Assembly: GCA_011524525.1 (NCBI GenBank)
Contig: WTKE01000087.1
Span: forward strand, 1 to 64,000
DNA: 64,000 nucleotides
Source: Bacillus sp. (in: firmicutes)
GTDB lineage: Bacteria; Bacillota; Bacilli; Bacillales; Cytobacillaceae
Reading direction: 5' to 3'
Part shown: positions 43,618 through 52,573 of the stretch, piece after piece
How positions within the stretch are numbered: the stretch's first letter is position 1
Layout of the letters: every line of letters starts with the position of its first letter
The notes under the pieces: model-generated
What the model was told of the DNA's origin: nothing
Seen by the model: the letters and a program-made list of their open reading frames with translations, nothing else
Databases searched by the model: none
Program-made: the position numbers and the translations under genes

Positions 43618-43636
43618 CAATTCCTGCAATAATATT

Positions 43637-43672
43637 AAAAAAAGGCTGATTATTTTTCAATCAGCCTTTTTC
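43637..43672. terminator. Bidirectional terminator between comER and yqeM
   Basis: AAAAAGGCTGATT and AATCAGCCTTTTT form a 13-bp stem with a short T-rich loop, suited to both converging genes. Confidence 0.9.
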
Positions 43673-44419
43673 TCATGCCTTCTTTCTAGCTATAAAAAAG
43701 ATTCTTTCTGCCTCGGATGATAAATCGTCCTTAAAATCAGAGAAAATATCTGTTACATATAAACCGCTTGCTTCTAACCAATTTTTATATACTTCTACCG
43801 GGAATGTTCTCTGACTATGAAACTCATCATAACGGTCATATTTCCCACTTTCATCATCCTGGACAAAAAATGTAAGCTCATGTTCAATACTAAGAGGATA
43901 GTCTCCTTGAAAACAATTCCAAATATAACAAATATCCTCCTCATCATGAGTAAACGTTTGATTCATAAATATATTCATGATTTTATGAACAGAGTGGACA
44001 TCAAATATAATAAATCCATCCTCATCAAGAATGTCATAAATCTTCGTAAACGTCTCAATCACTTCTTCTTCTGTCTGAAGATAATTTAAGGAATCACAAA
44101 ATATCCCGATTACATCGAAACTTTCATATAAGTCAAGCTCAACCATATTTTGTTGATAAAAAGGAAGCTTTAGCCCGTTCGTTGCTGCTTTCATCTGTGC
44201 AACCGAGAGCATGTCCGCTGATAAATCGACACCTGTCACTTCGAATCCAGCTTTGCCGAAGCGAACAGACAACTCACCCGTACCACAGGCTAAATCTAAT
44301 AATTTTCTTCCCTTACACTCGTACTTTTTCCATTTTTCCGTTACAATTGAAACCCATTCATCATATGGTACATCCTTCATTAATTCATCATAAAGGTAGG
44401 CAAATTTCCCATACGTCAT
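43673..44419 (-). CDS. yqeM: Class I SAM-dependent methyltransferase YqeM
   Basis: The 248 residues have YDELMKDVPYDEWV at the start, the SAM motif LLDLACGTGELSVRFGK (about 40-56) and VTGVDLSADMLSVAQMKA (motif II). FDVIGIFCDSLNYL (motif IV, about 100) follows. The substrate is unknown; the neighbourhood with rsfS, yqeK and nadD is conserved. Its ATG overlaps the rsfS stop by 4 bases. Confidence 0.92.
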   Translation of the reverse strand: MTYGKFAYLYDELMKDVPYDEWVSIVTEKWKKYECKGRKLLDLACGTGELSVRFGKAGFEVTGVDLSADMLSVAQMKAATNGLKLPFYQQNMVELDLYESFDVIGIFCDSLNYLQTEEEVIETFTKIYDILDEDGFIIFDVHSVHKIMNIFMNQTFTHDEEDICYIWNCFQGDYPLSIEHELTFFVQDDESGKYDRYDEFHSQRTFPVEVYKNWLEASGLYVTDIFSDFKDDLSSEAERIFFIARKKA

Positions 44420-44772
44420 TGAGTGAGAACACTTTCCATATTTTCTATTGGTGCATCACCCCATAATCGCTCGAGGTTATAGTAACTTCTTTCATCTTTA
44501 TGGAATATATGTGCCACAACATCCCCTAGATCAAGAAGGATCCATCTTGCCTCATCGAAACCTTCCATTCTCTTTACGATATAGCCATTTTCCATTGCCT
44601 TTTCCTTCATTTCTCTGGCAATTGCTTGAACCTGCTTATCAGAGTTTCCGTGGCAAATAATAAAGTAATCTGAGATGAGTGAAATTCCCTGCATGTTTAA
44701 TACAACAATATCCTCTGCGCGTTTATCATCAGCAGCTTTTACTGATGTTTCTAATAATTGACGATTGGTCAT
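44416..44772 (-). CDS. rsfS: Ribosomal silencing factor RsfS
   Basis: RsfS (YqeL/YbeB) binds ribosomal protein L14 and blocks subunit joining during starvation. The 118 residues show DKRAEDIVVLNMQGISLISD with YFIICHGNSDKQVQAIA (about 17-55), and the C-terminal LLDLGDVVAHIF and YYNLERLWGDA (about 80-108). It has a consensus AAAGGAGG ribosome site. It lies between yqeK and yqeM. Confidence 0.97.
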   Translation of the reverse strand: MTNRQLLETSVKAADDKRAEDIVVLNMQGISLISDYFIICHGNSDKQVQAIAREMKEKAMENGYIVKRMEGFDEARWILLDLGDVVAHIFHKDERSYYNLERLWGDAPIENMESVLTQ

Positions 44773-44776
44773 CCAA

Positions 44777-45343
44777 TCAGTCCTCCTTTAAATGAATGAA
44801 ATAGTTATACGTTTGTAGCGTTAACGGAAAAACTGCTCGTTTCTTTTTGATTAAGAAGATAATTGAATTTTGAATAGAAAGTACCAATGCTTCATTCAAA
44901 TCCTTATCCGCTACCTCTCTGACCTCATCGACACCAGGAAATTTCCTTCCTGGCTCAATGTAATCAGCTACATAAATTATTTTTTCAAGCAATGACATTT
45001 GCGGCCTACCAGAAGTGTGGTAACGAATGGCCTCTAGTATTTCTTGATCATGAATACCGACTTCATTCTCCACTAAATAGGCACCTACTGGAGCATGCCA
45101 AAGTTCACTGTTATAAGAAAGCAATTCCTCTGGCATTTTTTCACGAAGGATAATTTGTTTCATTTCTTCCTTTGGACGAAACTTAGCATAATCATGAAAG
45201 ATCGCTGCCAACTCAGCATGTTTCTCATTTGCTCCATATTTTTTTGCTAGCTTTAACGCAGTTTCTTCTACCCCTAGTGTATGCTGAAAACGATGCTCGG
45301 TTAATTGCTCTTTAACAATCTCTAATGCTTTCGCTCGATCCAT
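44777..45343 (-). CDS. yqeK: HD-domain nucleotide hydrolase YqeK
   Basis: YqeK is an HD hydrolase; the family includes symmetric bis(5'-nucleosyl)-tetraphosphatases that break down Ap4A. The 188 residues carry H19 in [11 protein letters not shown], the metal motif [10 protein letters not shown] (about 46-55), [11 protein letters not shown] (about 82), [12 protein letters not shown] and [14 protein letters not shown]. It overlaps nadD by 32 bases, so the genes are coupled. Confidence 0.93.
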   Translation of the reverse strand: MDRAKALEIVKEQLTEHRFQHTLGVEETALKLAKKYGANEKHAELAAIFHDYAKFRPKEEMKQIILREKMPEELLSYNSELWHAPVGAYLVENEVGIHDQEILEAIRYHTSGRPQMSLLEKIIYVADYIEPGRKFPGVDEVREVADKDLNEALVLSIQNSIIFLIKKKRAVFPLTLQTYNYFIHLKED

Positions 45344-45899
45344 ATAACTGATGCTCCTTTATATATTGTATGACGGAGTCAGGGGTAAGATAATGAATAG
45401 TATTCCCATTCTTTATTCTTTCTCTTATTAAACTAGAAGAGACGGCAAATTCCGGAATATCTAAATAGATAACCGGATAACTTGTCTGCAATACGTGTTC
45501 AGGTCTTTGTACTCCGACAAAAGTAACAATTTTCATTAAATCATCAATCTTGTACCATTTTGGTAAATATTCAACCATATCTGCCCCGATAATAAAATAA
45601 AACTCTGTACAATCATTTTTTTCTTGCAGAAGTTTCATCGTGTCATACGTATAGGACGGACCACTTCGCTCCAACTCGATCTTTTCAACTTTAAACTGAG
45701 CATGATTGCTTATTGCCTTTTCAAGCATGTTCACTCGATCATTTGTGCTCGTCCCGCTGGTTGATTTATGCGGTGGCTTTGAATTTGGTAAAAACCATAT
45801 TTCATTTAGGCCTAAAAATTCTAATACCTCGTTTGCAATAAGTAAATGTCCATTGTGGGGAGGATCAAAGGTTCCCCCTAAAATTCCAATTTTCCTCAT
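45312..45899 (-). CDS. nadD: Nicotinate-nucleotide adenylyltransferase
   Basis: NadD adenylates nicotinate mononucleotide in NAD synthesis. The 195 residues begin [20 protein letters not shown], with the nucleotidyltransferase HxGH motif (HNGH at about 18). [24 protein letters not shown] and the ISSSxxR-type [10 protein letters not shown] (about 156) follow. AGGAGG precedes ATG 45899. It is part of the yqeG-to-yqeM gene series. Confidence 0.97.
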   Translation of the reverse strand: MRKIGILGGTFDPPHNGHLLIANEVLEFLGLNEIWFLPNSKPPHKSTSGTSTNDRVNMLEKAISNHAQFKVEKIELERSGPSYTYDTMKLLQEKNDCTEFYFIIGADMVEYLPKWYKIDDLMKIVTFVGVQRPEHVLQTSYPVIYLDIPEFAVSSSLIRERIKNGNTIHYLTPDSVIQYIKEHQLYGSSESIRDC

Positions 45900-45914
45900 A
45901 AGGACCTCCTCTGG

Positions 45915-46205
45915 TTAAGGAAGTTGCAATTGTTTATTTTCCTCAGACTCTTTATATAGAACAATGGTTGATCCAATTACTTGAACAAGCTCTGCCTTAC
46001 AGCCTGACGATAACTTTTCTGCTACTTCGTCCTTGTCCTCATCACAATTCTGTAACACACTTACCTTCAGAAGCTCCCTAACTTCTAATGCCTCATTGAT
46101 TTGTTTAATCATATTATCGTTCACTCCACCTTTACCTACTTGAAAAATAGGGTTTAGATGATGTGCTTTGGAACGTAAAAATCTTTTCTGCTTACCCGTT
46201 AACAT
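45915..46205 (-). CDS. yhbY: YhbY-type CRM RNA-binding protein
   Basis: This CRM-domain protein (yqeI in B. subtilis) associates with pre-50S particles. The 96 residues start LTGKQKRFLRSKAHHLNPIF, have the family VGKGGVN loop (GxxG-like), and end with the conserved VIGSTIVLYKES. ATG 46205 follows AGGAGG; a longer frame that runs into aroE is not used. Confidence 0.95.
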   Translation of the reverse strand: MLTGKQKRFLRSKAHHLNPIFQVGKGGVNDNMIKQINEALEVRELLKVSVLQNCDEDKDEVAEKLSSGCKAELVQVIGSTIVLYKESEENKQLQLP

Positions 46206-46207
46206 CC

Positions 46208-47038
46208 TTATCCTCCTAATCGGTTTAAAACCAATTTTTCCATTCTTTTTTGGTCTGGGAAAATTCCAGTCCATTTTTTAAATGCTAATGCTCCTTGAAG
46301 AACGAACATATCAATTCCATTTTGCGTACGAGCCCCATTATCTTTTGCAGCACGCAAAAATAAAGTTTCTAGTGGGTTGTATATAATATCACTTACAAAA
46401 CTACTTTCTCTTAAGTTATGTAAAGAGAGTGGTTGGCATTCTACATCCGGTGCCATACCAATCGATGTTGTTTGGATAATAATATCATACTTTCCTAATT
46501 CTTCCTCAGCTTCTTCACGTAACAATACACTGGAGTTAACTGTATATGGACATTGAGCGATTAATTCCTCTGCTTTTTCACTTGTTCGATTGGTAACATC
46601 TATATTTTTAATTCCCATTGAAGCTAAGGTGAAGTAAATAGCTCTAGCAGCACCACCAGCTCCAACAATTAGAATCCGGCGGTAAGCAAGATCTGGAATA
46701 ATATTCATAATTCCCTTTACAGATCCTTCCCCATCCGTGTTATAACCTACAAGTTCGCCACCCTCATTTACCACTGTATTAACCGCACCGATAGCTTTAG
46801 CTAATGGATCTAAGCGATCAAGCATCGGAAGGATATCGACCTTATGTGGAACAGTCACATTAAACCCACTAATTTGAATCGCTTTTAACCCTATGACCGC
46901 TTTTTGTAAGTCTCCTTTTCTTACATGAAGCGCTTGATAATGAGCATCTATGTCATAATAGCCAAATAAATCATTGTGCATGGCAGGCGACATAGAATGA
47001 GCGATTGGATCCCCAATTACTGCATACAGCTTTTTCAA
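46208..47038 (-). CDS. aroE: Shikimate dehydrogenase
   Basis: AroE reduces 3-dehydroshikimate to shikimate with NADPH in aromatic amino acid synthesis. The 276 residues contain YAVIGDPIAHSMSPAMHND (N-terminus), NVTVPHKVDILPMLD (catalytic Lys, about 63), NTDGEGS, LIVGAGGAARAIYFTLA (Rossmann, about 128) and DMFVLQGALAF. TTG 47038 is the likely start, 7 bases after GGGAGG. It lies between yqeH and yhbY. Confidence 0.96.
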   Translation of the reverse strand: MKKLYAVIGDPIAHSMSPAMHNDLFGYYDIDAHYQALHVRKGDLQKAVIGLKAIQISGFNVTVPHKVDILPMLDRLDPLAKAIGAVNTVVNEGGELVGYNTDGEGSVKGIMNIIPDLAYRRILIVGAGGAARAIYFTLASMGIKNIDVTNRTSEKAEELIAQCPYTVNSSVLLREEAEEELGKYDIIIQTTSIGMAPDVECQPLSLHNLRESSFVSDIIYNPLETLFLRAAKDNGARTQNGIDMFVLQGALAFKKWTGIFPDQKRMEKLVLNRLGG

Positions 47039-47112
47039 AAAAATTCCTCCCCCTTGTTGTAGCCTAGAGTACTTCATGAGGTTGATCAAGCTGATTTACT
47101 CAAATAGCTAAA

Positions 47113-48216
47113 TTATATAAGTGATTTTCTAATCATCGCATGAACACCTTTAGGGACATACGCTGCAATCTTCACACCTGGTTCGTTTACCGTTATCCAG
47201 CCCAGACCGGAAAACACGATATCTGTCTTTTCTTCTTTAATCATAAATTCATGGCGAACGAGTGGTGGAAATTCTTCCAATTCATCTATTCTTGGAGGCG
47301 AGAGCATGTCACCCACATGCTTTTTGTATAACTCATCGGCATGATCAAGCTTTGTACGATGAATATTAATTTCATTAGAAAAATGACAAACAAATGATTG
47401 TCTTCCCCCACTTATAAAATCAAATCGTGCCAGTCCTCCGAAAAATAAAGTTTGTCCTTCGTTCAATTGAAAGACTTTTGGCTTTATTTCCTTTTTTGGA
47501 GTAATCATTTTCAAATCCTGTTTACTCACAAAATGAGCCATTTGGTGATGATTGATGATTCCTGGTGTATCAATGAGATGCTTACCATCAGAAAGTGGAA
47601 TCTCAATAATATCAAGAGTCGTTCCTGGAAAATGAGAAGTGGTAATTACATCCCCTTCCCCTGATACTTCCTTAAGGATACGGTTAATAAATGTTGATTT
47701 CCCAACATTTGTGCAACCTACTACATACACATCCTTGCCACTTCGATACTCGTCGATTGCCTCCGCTACTTCACGAACAAAATGACCTTTATGTGCACTC
47801 ACTAAAAACACATCTTCTGGATGTAGGCCCAGCTTTTTTGCTTCTCGCTTCATCCATTGAATAACCTTATTTGGCTTCACAGAGTGAGGCAGAAGGTCCA
47901 CCTTGTTTCCAACAAGCAATATTTTGTTCTTCCCTACAAAACGGTGTAGCCCTGGTAACCAGCTGCCGTTAAAGTCAAAAATATCAACAATTTTTACAAT
48001 AAGAGCATCCGTCTGCGATAATCCATTCAGTATTTTTAAAAAGTCATCGTCAGTTAAGCTAACATCCTGAATCTCATTATAGTGTTTTAAACGAAAGCAG
48101 CGTTGGCAAATAATGACTTCCTTTTCAAGTGCGGATGAAGGTGCATAGCCTAAAGCCTCCTTATCCTCTGTTTGGATATTTACCCCACACCCTATACACG
48201 AAAACTGTTCACTCAA
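47113..48216 (-). CDS. yqeH: Ribosome biogenesis GTPase YqeH
   Basis: YqeH is a circularly permuted GTPase needed for 30S assembly. The 367 residues have an N-terminal treble-clef zinc site (CIGCG ... CQRCFRL, about 7-40) and then motifs in permuted order. These are G4 LVGNKVDLLP (about 105), G5 VSAHKG, G1 VVGCTNVGKSTFINR (about 165-180) and G3 LIDTPGIINHHQ (about 215). TTG 48216 is chosen, 7 bases after GGGAGG, because homologues begin just before the zinc site. It nearly abuts yqeG. Confidence 0.97.
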   Translation of the reverse strand: MSEQFSCIGCGVNIQTEDKEALGYAPSSALEKEVIICQRCFRLKHYNEIQDVSLTDDDFLKILNGLSQTDALIVKIVDIFDFNGSWLPGLHRFVGKNKILLVGNKVDLLPHSVKPNKVIQWMKREAKKLGLHPEDVFLVSAHKGHFVREVAEAIDEYRSGKDVYVVGCTNVGKSTFINRILKEVSGEGDVITTSHFPGTTLDIIEIPLSDGKHLIDTPGIINHHQMAHFVSKQDLKMITPKKEIKPKVFQLNEGQTLFFGGLARFDFISGGRQSFVCHFSNEINIHRTKLDHADELYKKHVGDMLSPPRIDELEEFPPLVRHEFMIKEEKTDIVFSGLGWITVNEPGVKIAAYVPKGVHAMIRKSLI

Positions 48217-48218
48217 AC

Positions 48219-48734
48219 TTAATCCTCCCATACAATCATTCCTTTTTTACGGAACCAATTCAGAATTCTGCGCTCAACTAATCGATTAAACTTTGTCACA
48301 AATCCATCTGTTGAGGCAACAGGTACAACAAGAATAGTGTGCAACCCGCTTCGATTTCCACCTAGAACATCTGTAAGTAGCTGATCTCCAATAACCACCG
48401 TTTCATCCTTAGATGTTCCCATTTGCTTCATAGCCTTTTTAAAGGCTCTTGCCAACGGCTTACGAGCTTGAAAAATAAAAGGAATATTCAGTGGATCAGA
48501 AAATGCTTTCACTCTTCCTTCATTATTATTAGACACGATAGTCACAATAATATTTTGTTTTTTCATTTCCTCAAACCATTTGATAAGGTTCGGTGTTGCA
48601 TTTGGCCGATCCCATTCGACCAGAGTGTTATCTAAATCAGTTATGATCGCCTTTACTCCCCTTTCCTTAAGACTTTCGGGAGTAATATCAAAAATACTTT
48701 TGACATGCTGATCTGGCAAAAACTTTTTAAGCAT
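48219..48734 (-). CDS. yqeG: YqeG family HAD phosphatase
   Basis: This HAD-superfamily IIIA hydrolase belongs to the family that includes phosphatidylglycerophosphatase-like enzymes; the physiological substrate here is unproven. The 171 residues have motif I AIITDLDNTLVEWDRP (about 29-44, two Asp), motif II IVTIVSNNNEGRVKAF, a Lys in ARKPLARAFKKA and motif III VIGDQLLTDVLGGNRSG (about 115). It starts the yqeG-to-yqeM series. Confidence 0.94.
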   Translation of the reverse strand: MLKKFLPDQHVKSIFDITPESLKERGVKAIITDLDNTLVEWDRPNATPNLIKWFEEMKKQNIIVTIVSNNNEGRVKAFSDPLNIPFIFQARKPLARAFKKAMKQMGTSKDETVVIGDQLLTDVLGGNRSGLHTILVVPVASTDGFVTKFNRLVERRILNWFRKKGMIVWED

Positions 48735-48793
48735 TTCTTACACCTCATTAAATTAATGAAAATTTTTCGACAAATTTCACGTCGCTTCAACAC

Positions 48794-48892
48794 TGTGGAT
48801 AACTTTATGCACAAAACTCACACTGTCATAAAAAGGAATTACTCTTTTATAAACAAATTAATCACAAGTTATCCACCACAACTTGTGGATAA
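48794..48892. promoter_or_regulatory. DnaA box cluster upstream of sda
   Basis: Four sites fit the DnaA box TTATCCACA: TGTGGATAA (48794-48802, perfect, reverse), TTATGCACA (48805-48813, one change), TTATCCACC (48869-48877, one change) and TGTGGATAA (48884-48892, perfect, reverse). The last two lie in an inverted repeat CACAAGTT / AACTTGTG. They precede sda, a gene activated by DnaA in B. subtilis. Confidence 0.9.
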
Positions 48893-48900
48893 CAGAACGG

Positions 48901-48929
48901 TTGTTCTGCTATATTTATTTTGATAGAGT
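48901..48929 (+). promoter_or_regulatory. Candidate sda promoter
   Basis: TTGTTC (48901-48906), a 17-base spacer and TAGAGT (48924-48929) on the plus strand, just downstream of the DnaA boxes. The -10 is weak, which suits activator dependence. Confidence 0.45.
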
Positions 48930-49013
48930 AGGAGTACAGCTACATAGCCTACATTTTATGATGAATCAATATGCATTAGAACCATTCTCAAGAAAAGAAA
49001 GGTGTGATTTCCA

Positions 49014-49148
49014 TTGCGTAAATTATCAGATGACTTGCTTGTTGAATCTTATTTTAAAGCAAGAGAACTACAACTAAGCAAAGACTTTATTTATCTAATT
49101 GAGACAGAAATTCACCGTCGTTCATTAACTCACAAAATCATTATCTAA
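49014..49148 (+). CDS. sda: Sporulation checkpoint inhibitor Sda
   Basis: Sda blocks the sporulation kinase KinA when replication is disturbed. A 44-codon ORF starts at TTG 49014 behind AAAGGTG. Its product [20 protein letters not shown], continuing [20 protein letters not shown], has the helical-hairpin pattern and key hydrophobic positions of B. subtilis Sda (46 residues). Position opposite yqeG matches B. subtilis. DnaA boxes upstream and a terminator downstream support a separate unit. Confidence 0.96.
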   Translation: MRKLSDDLLVESYFKARELQLSKDFIYLIETEIHRRSLTHKIII

Positions 49149-49149
49149 C

Positions 49150-49172
49150 AAGCCCTTTGTGGGGCTTTTTTC
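49150..49172 (+). terminator. Terminator after sda
   Basis: AAGCCC-TTTGTG-GGGCTT followed by TTTTC, two bases past the sda stop. Confidence 0.88.
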
Positions 49173-49192
49173 TTTGCGCTCACAAAACAATA

Positions 49193-49978
49193 TCATGTCT
49201 CTTTTAATAACGCAATTCTTTCCCCCACTTTAATAGGAAATGGAAGCGATTTTTCTATTGTTGATTGAATGGAGTCTTTCTCAAACAATAAGACAACTGT
49301 TGATCCAAATGTAAAATACGCGAGTTCCTGTCCTTTTTCTACATGTTCATTCTTATGTGTAACTTCTATGGAGTTCACGAACATGGCTCCCACCTTCACC
49401 ACTGCTATATGACCCTTCTCATGCTGTATTTCGGTCACTGTCCGATAATTTTTCGAAAGAGTACTCTTCCCATATTTCAACCCAAGAGAATTGACTGGAT
49501 ATGATTTCTTCCCGAGCGTCCAACTAGCTGTAATCCTTCCAGCTACAGGGCTATGAATACGATGGTAATGACTCGGGCTTAAGTACAAAACCATGAAGGT
49601 ACCTTGTATGTATTTCTGTAAAAGTGCATCATTACCTAACATCTCTTCAATCGAGTAAGTTTTCCCCTTCACTTCAATCAATTTCTGTTCTGAAATAGGG
49701 CCAACTTCTTCAAGTACGGCATCAACTGGACTAGTAACAGCTTGCACGTCCTGTTCAATAGGTCTACTCCCTTTCCTTAGCTTTCGTATAAAAAAATCAT
49801 GAAGGGTGGAGAATTGCTTGAGATTTCCCTCCATTTCCTCCGTATTGATTTGATAGATTCTTGAAAAGTGAGGCACAACATAACGACTCATATTTGATGT
49901 AGCAAATCTTTTCAATAGCAATGATGACCATTTGCCATTGGTTAATTCAATCATAAAACGATAAATGGGTTGAAACAA
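49193..49978 (-). CDS. psd: Phosphatidylserine decarboxylase
   Basis: Psd makes phosphatidylethanolamine and is cut by itself into two chains to form a pyruvoyl group. The 261 residues include the charge-relay motifs VTSPVDAVLEEVG and HYHRIHSPVAGRI, and the self-cleavage GST in YFTFGSTVVLLFEKD near the C-terminus. I chose TTG 49978, 8 bases after CGGAGG, which gives an N-terminus (FQPIYRFMIELTNGK) aligning with other Psd. A longer frame to 50014 lacks a ribosome site. It is divergent from pssA. Confidence 0.95.
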   Translation of the reverse strand: MFQPIYRFMIELTNGKWSSLLLKRFATSNMSRYVVPHFSRIYQINTEEMEGNLKQFSTLHDFFIRKLRKGSRPIEQDVQAVTSPVDAVLEEVGPISEQKLIEVKGKTYSIEEMLGNDALLQKYIQGTFMVLYLSPSHYHRIHSPVAGRITASWTLGKKSYPVNSLGLKYGKSTLSKNYRTVTEIQHEKGHIAVVKVGAMFVNSIEVTHKNEHVEKGQELAYFTFGSTVVLLFEKDSIQSTIEKSLPFPIKVGERIALLKET

Positions 49979-50094
49979 TGGATTGACCTCCGTAATGGGA
50001 TAATTCTCACACAATAAACGAATAAAACAAGAAAACCAATCATTACTTATAATTAGGATGTTTTTTACCAGTTCAATAAAGGGGTGAGACCTGT

Positions 50095-50634
50095 TTGTTT
50101 TTATTAAACGTACTCGACCAAACGCTCAAAAAATTAAGAGTTCAAACGGCCAACCTATTAACATTCATCAATCTCTTTCTTGGTGGATTCGCAGTGATTG
50201 AGAGCCTTAAAGGAAATTTAGATTTGAGCCTTTTATTAATTTTTATTGCCGCTTTCATTGATCGATTTGATGGAATGGTTGCCCGAAAACTTCATATTGA
50301 ATCAGAGCTTGGCAAACAATTAGATTCCATGAGTGATATTATATCATTTGGTGTTGCACCTGCACTATTGATTTATCAAGGAATATTATTTGTGTTTGAC
50401 TTTCCTGGATCATTTTTTACGATTTTTTATATTGCCTGTGGGGCATTTCGGCTTGCTCGCTTTAACATTAGTGATAATCAAAGCTATTTTACAGGTTTAC
50501 CGATTACAGCTGCTGGCTGCTTATTAACCTTTAGCTACCTATTGCTCCCGTTCCTGCTTCCTGAAATATTCCTCTTTTTCATTATTATTCTTTCTTTTTT
50601 CATGGTTAGTCCTTTCAAATTAAAAAAAATATAG
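50095..50634 (+). CDS. pssA: CDP-diacylglycerol-serine O-phosphatidyltransferase
   Basis: PssA makes phosphatidylserine, the substrate of Psd. The 179-residue membrane protein has the CDP-alcohol phosphotransferase motif, DRFDGMVARKLHIESELGKQ followed by LDSMSD (about 58-83), with D...DG..AR...G...D...D all present, and several membrane helices. TTG 50095 follows AAAGGGGTG. The divergent pair psd/pssA provides the two steps of phosphatidylethanolamine synthesis; in B. subtilis these genes lie elsewhere. Confidence 0.95.
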   Translation: MFLLNVLDQTLKKLRVQTANLLTFINLFLGGFAVIESLKGNLDLSLLLIFIAAFIDRFDGMVARKLHIESELGKQLDSMSDIISFGVAPALLIYQGILFVFDFPGSFFTIFYIACGAFRLARFNISDNQSYFTGLPITAAGCLLTFSYLLLPFLLPEIFLFFIIILSFFMVSPFKLKKI

Positions 50635-50662
50635 ACACAGCCTTAAAAAGCATGTGTCTATA
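50629..50662. terminator. Terminator between pssA and the M3 peptidase
   Basis: TAGACACA and TGTGTCTA (8 bp) with A/T-rich flanks, placed between the two converging genes. Confidence 0.7.
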
Positions 50663-50671
50663 TTATCTCAT

Positions 50672-52465
50672 TTAAGTTAACGATAAAAATTCCTCAACAT
50701 CTGCTACACATTGCTGTACTGCTTTTTCCCAAAAATCAGGCTTTGTTAAATCAACATTCAAATGCTTCCATGCTAATTCTTCTACTGTCATAGAAGCTGT
50801 ATCCTTTAATAGAGCAATATACTTTTCCTCGTAGCCTTCTCCTTCTTCTAGTGCCTTTGCATAAATTCCTAAAGAAAATAAGTAACCAAATGTGTAAGGA
50901 AAATTATAAAAAGGAACTCCTGTGATAAAGAAATGTAGCTTAGAGGCCCAGAACAAAGGATGATATTCAGCTAACGCCCCACCATACGCCTCTTCCTGTG
51001 CTTCTAACATTAATTGATTTAAACGATCTGTTCCTACGACTCCATTTTTTCTTTCCTCATAGAAGCGTGTTTCAAATAGAAAGCGAGCGTGTATATTCAT
51101 TAATAATGCTACTGAACGCTGTATTTTATCCTCTAATAACACTACCTTTTCCTCACGGTTCCTCGCTTGCTTGACAGAAGCATCTGCTACGATCATCTCT
51201 GCAAAAGTCGAGGCTGTTTCTGCTACATTCATCGCATAATTTCTATTTAAATAATGTTGATCTCTCATCGCATATGTATGAAAGCCGTGACCTAATTCAT
51301 GTGCAAGAGTTGATACATTAGAAGGGGTACCTGAGAAAGTCATAAATATTCTTGATTGATTGCTCTCAGGGAAAAAGGTATGAAAACCACCTGGTGCTTT
51401 TCCAGGTCGATCTTCAGCTTCAATCCATTTCTGTTCAAACGCCTTTCTCGCAAAACCAGTCATTTCTTTTCCAAAGTGTGAAAAATGTTCAATAATAAAT
51501 TCAGCACCCTCTTCATAAGAAACCTTTGATTCTACCTGACCAATGGGTGCATCTAAGTCATACCAGCTTAATCGATCCTTCCCTAGTAACTTCGCTTTTC
51601 TCTCTAAAAATGTTACAAAAGGGGCTTTGCCATCAGAGATAACCTGCCACATCGTATCTAATGTTTTCTTCTGCATACGATTAATTTGTAATGGCTCCTT
51701 TAAAACATCTTCCCATCCGCGAAGCTTATAGGTGTTTAATCGAAATCCGGCAAGGTGATTAAGAGTTTTTGACAAAAACTCTGCTTTTTCAGACCAGGAT
51801 TCCTCCCAGCCTTCAAAGATGGATTTTCTTACCGTATGATCAGGATGCGAGAACTTGTTGGCTGCCTGCCCAACCGATAACTCCTTTGTTTCGTTTCCTT
51901 CTTTAAATGGAACTTTAATCGTACCAACGATGGTATCATATAATTGCCCCCATCCATGATAGCCGTCAATGCTTAATGCATTAATGATCGTTTCTTCTTC
52001 CTGAGAAAGTTTCTCTAATGCATGGATCCGTCTTTCATGTAACACAAATTGCAAAGGATGTAGAGCCTCTACCTTCAGCAGGTCTTTCCAAATTTGATCG
52101 TCGTAAGTAGTTAATTTTTGATCAAAAATGGTGAGAGCATTTTGTAAACTCGCACTTAACTCTGTTACTTGCCCACGAAGTCCGCTTACTTTCTTATCGT
52201 TTGTATTTTGTGCATGTAAACAGCTAACAAATGCGCCTGCCTGCCTGATCTTTTTCGCAACTCTTTGAAAGAATTCTACAATCCCTACAATTTGTTCTTG
52301 ATCTGCTATTTTATTTGATGGTTCCCAGTCTGCTACCCTATCTCGAAACTTTTTAACATCTTCTTTTGAGCTATGTATGTGATTAATAAATGCTTGAGAT
52401 GAACTCCCCCCTGAAAAAAACACGTCAAGGTCCCATACATCATAATAAGTACTTCTTTTCGTCAT
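50672..52465 (-). CDS. M3 family oligoendopeptidase
   Basis: This is a PepF-like zinc metallopeptidase that cleaves short peptides in the cytoplasm; specific role unknown. The 597 residues carry the HEXXH motif in TLAHELGHGFHTYAM (about 387-400) and the downstream third ligand region NVAETASTFAEMIVAD. PGGFHTFFPESNQSRIFMTF and FPYTFGYLFSLGIYA near the C-terminus are typical of the clade. ATG 52465 follows GGAGGGG. It is probably a single-gene unit. Confidence 0.93.
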   Translation of the reverse strand: MTKRSTYYDVWDLDVFFSGGSSSQAFINHIHSSKEDVKKFRDRVADWEPSNKIADQEQIVGIVEFFQRVAKKIRQAGAFVSCLHAQNTNDKKVSGLRGQVTELSASLQNALTIFDQKLTTYDDQIWKDLLKVEALHPLQFVLHERRIHALEKLSQEEETIINALSIDGYHGWGQLYDTIVGTIKVPFKEGNETKELSVGQAANKFSHPDHTVRKSIFEGWEESWSEKAEFLSKTLNHLAGFRLNTYKLRGWEDVLKEPLQINRMQKKTLDTMWQVISDGKAPFVTFLERKAKLLGKDRLSWYDLDAPIGQVESKVSYEEGAEFIIEHFSHFGKEMTGFARKAFEQKWIEAEDRPGKAPGGFHTFFPESNQSRIFMTFSGTPSNVSTLAHELGHGFHTYAMRDQHYLNRNYAMNVAETASTFAEMIVADASVKQARNREEKVVLLEDKIQRSVALLMNIHARFLFETRFYEERKNGVVGTDRLNQLMLEAQEEAYGGALAEYHPLFWASKLHFFITGVPFYNFPYTFGYLFSLGIYAKALEEGEGYEEKYIALLKDTASMTVEELAWKHLNVDLTKPDFWEKAVQQCVADVEEFLSLT

Positions 52466-52545
52466 CCATACCCCTCCTAATCATTGTCTATTTCATTATA
52501 GTTTTATTTTTCCAAAAACTCTACGAAAAATTTCGAAAACCGAAA

Positions 52546-52566
52546 GACCCATCTGTATGATGGGTC
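52546..52566 (-). terminator. Terminator after the YjcZ-like gene
   Basis: GACCCATC-ATACA-GATGGGTC followed by TTTCGG on the minus strand. The stem is strong, the U run weak. Confidence 0.7.
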
Positions 52567-52573
52567 CTAAAAA

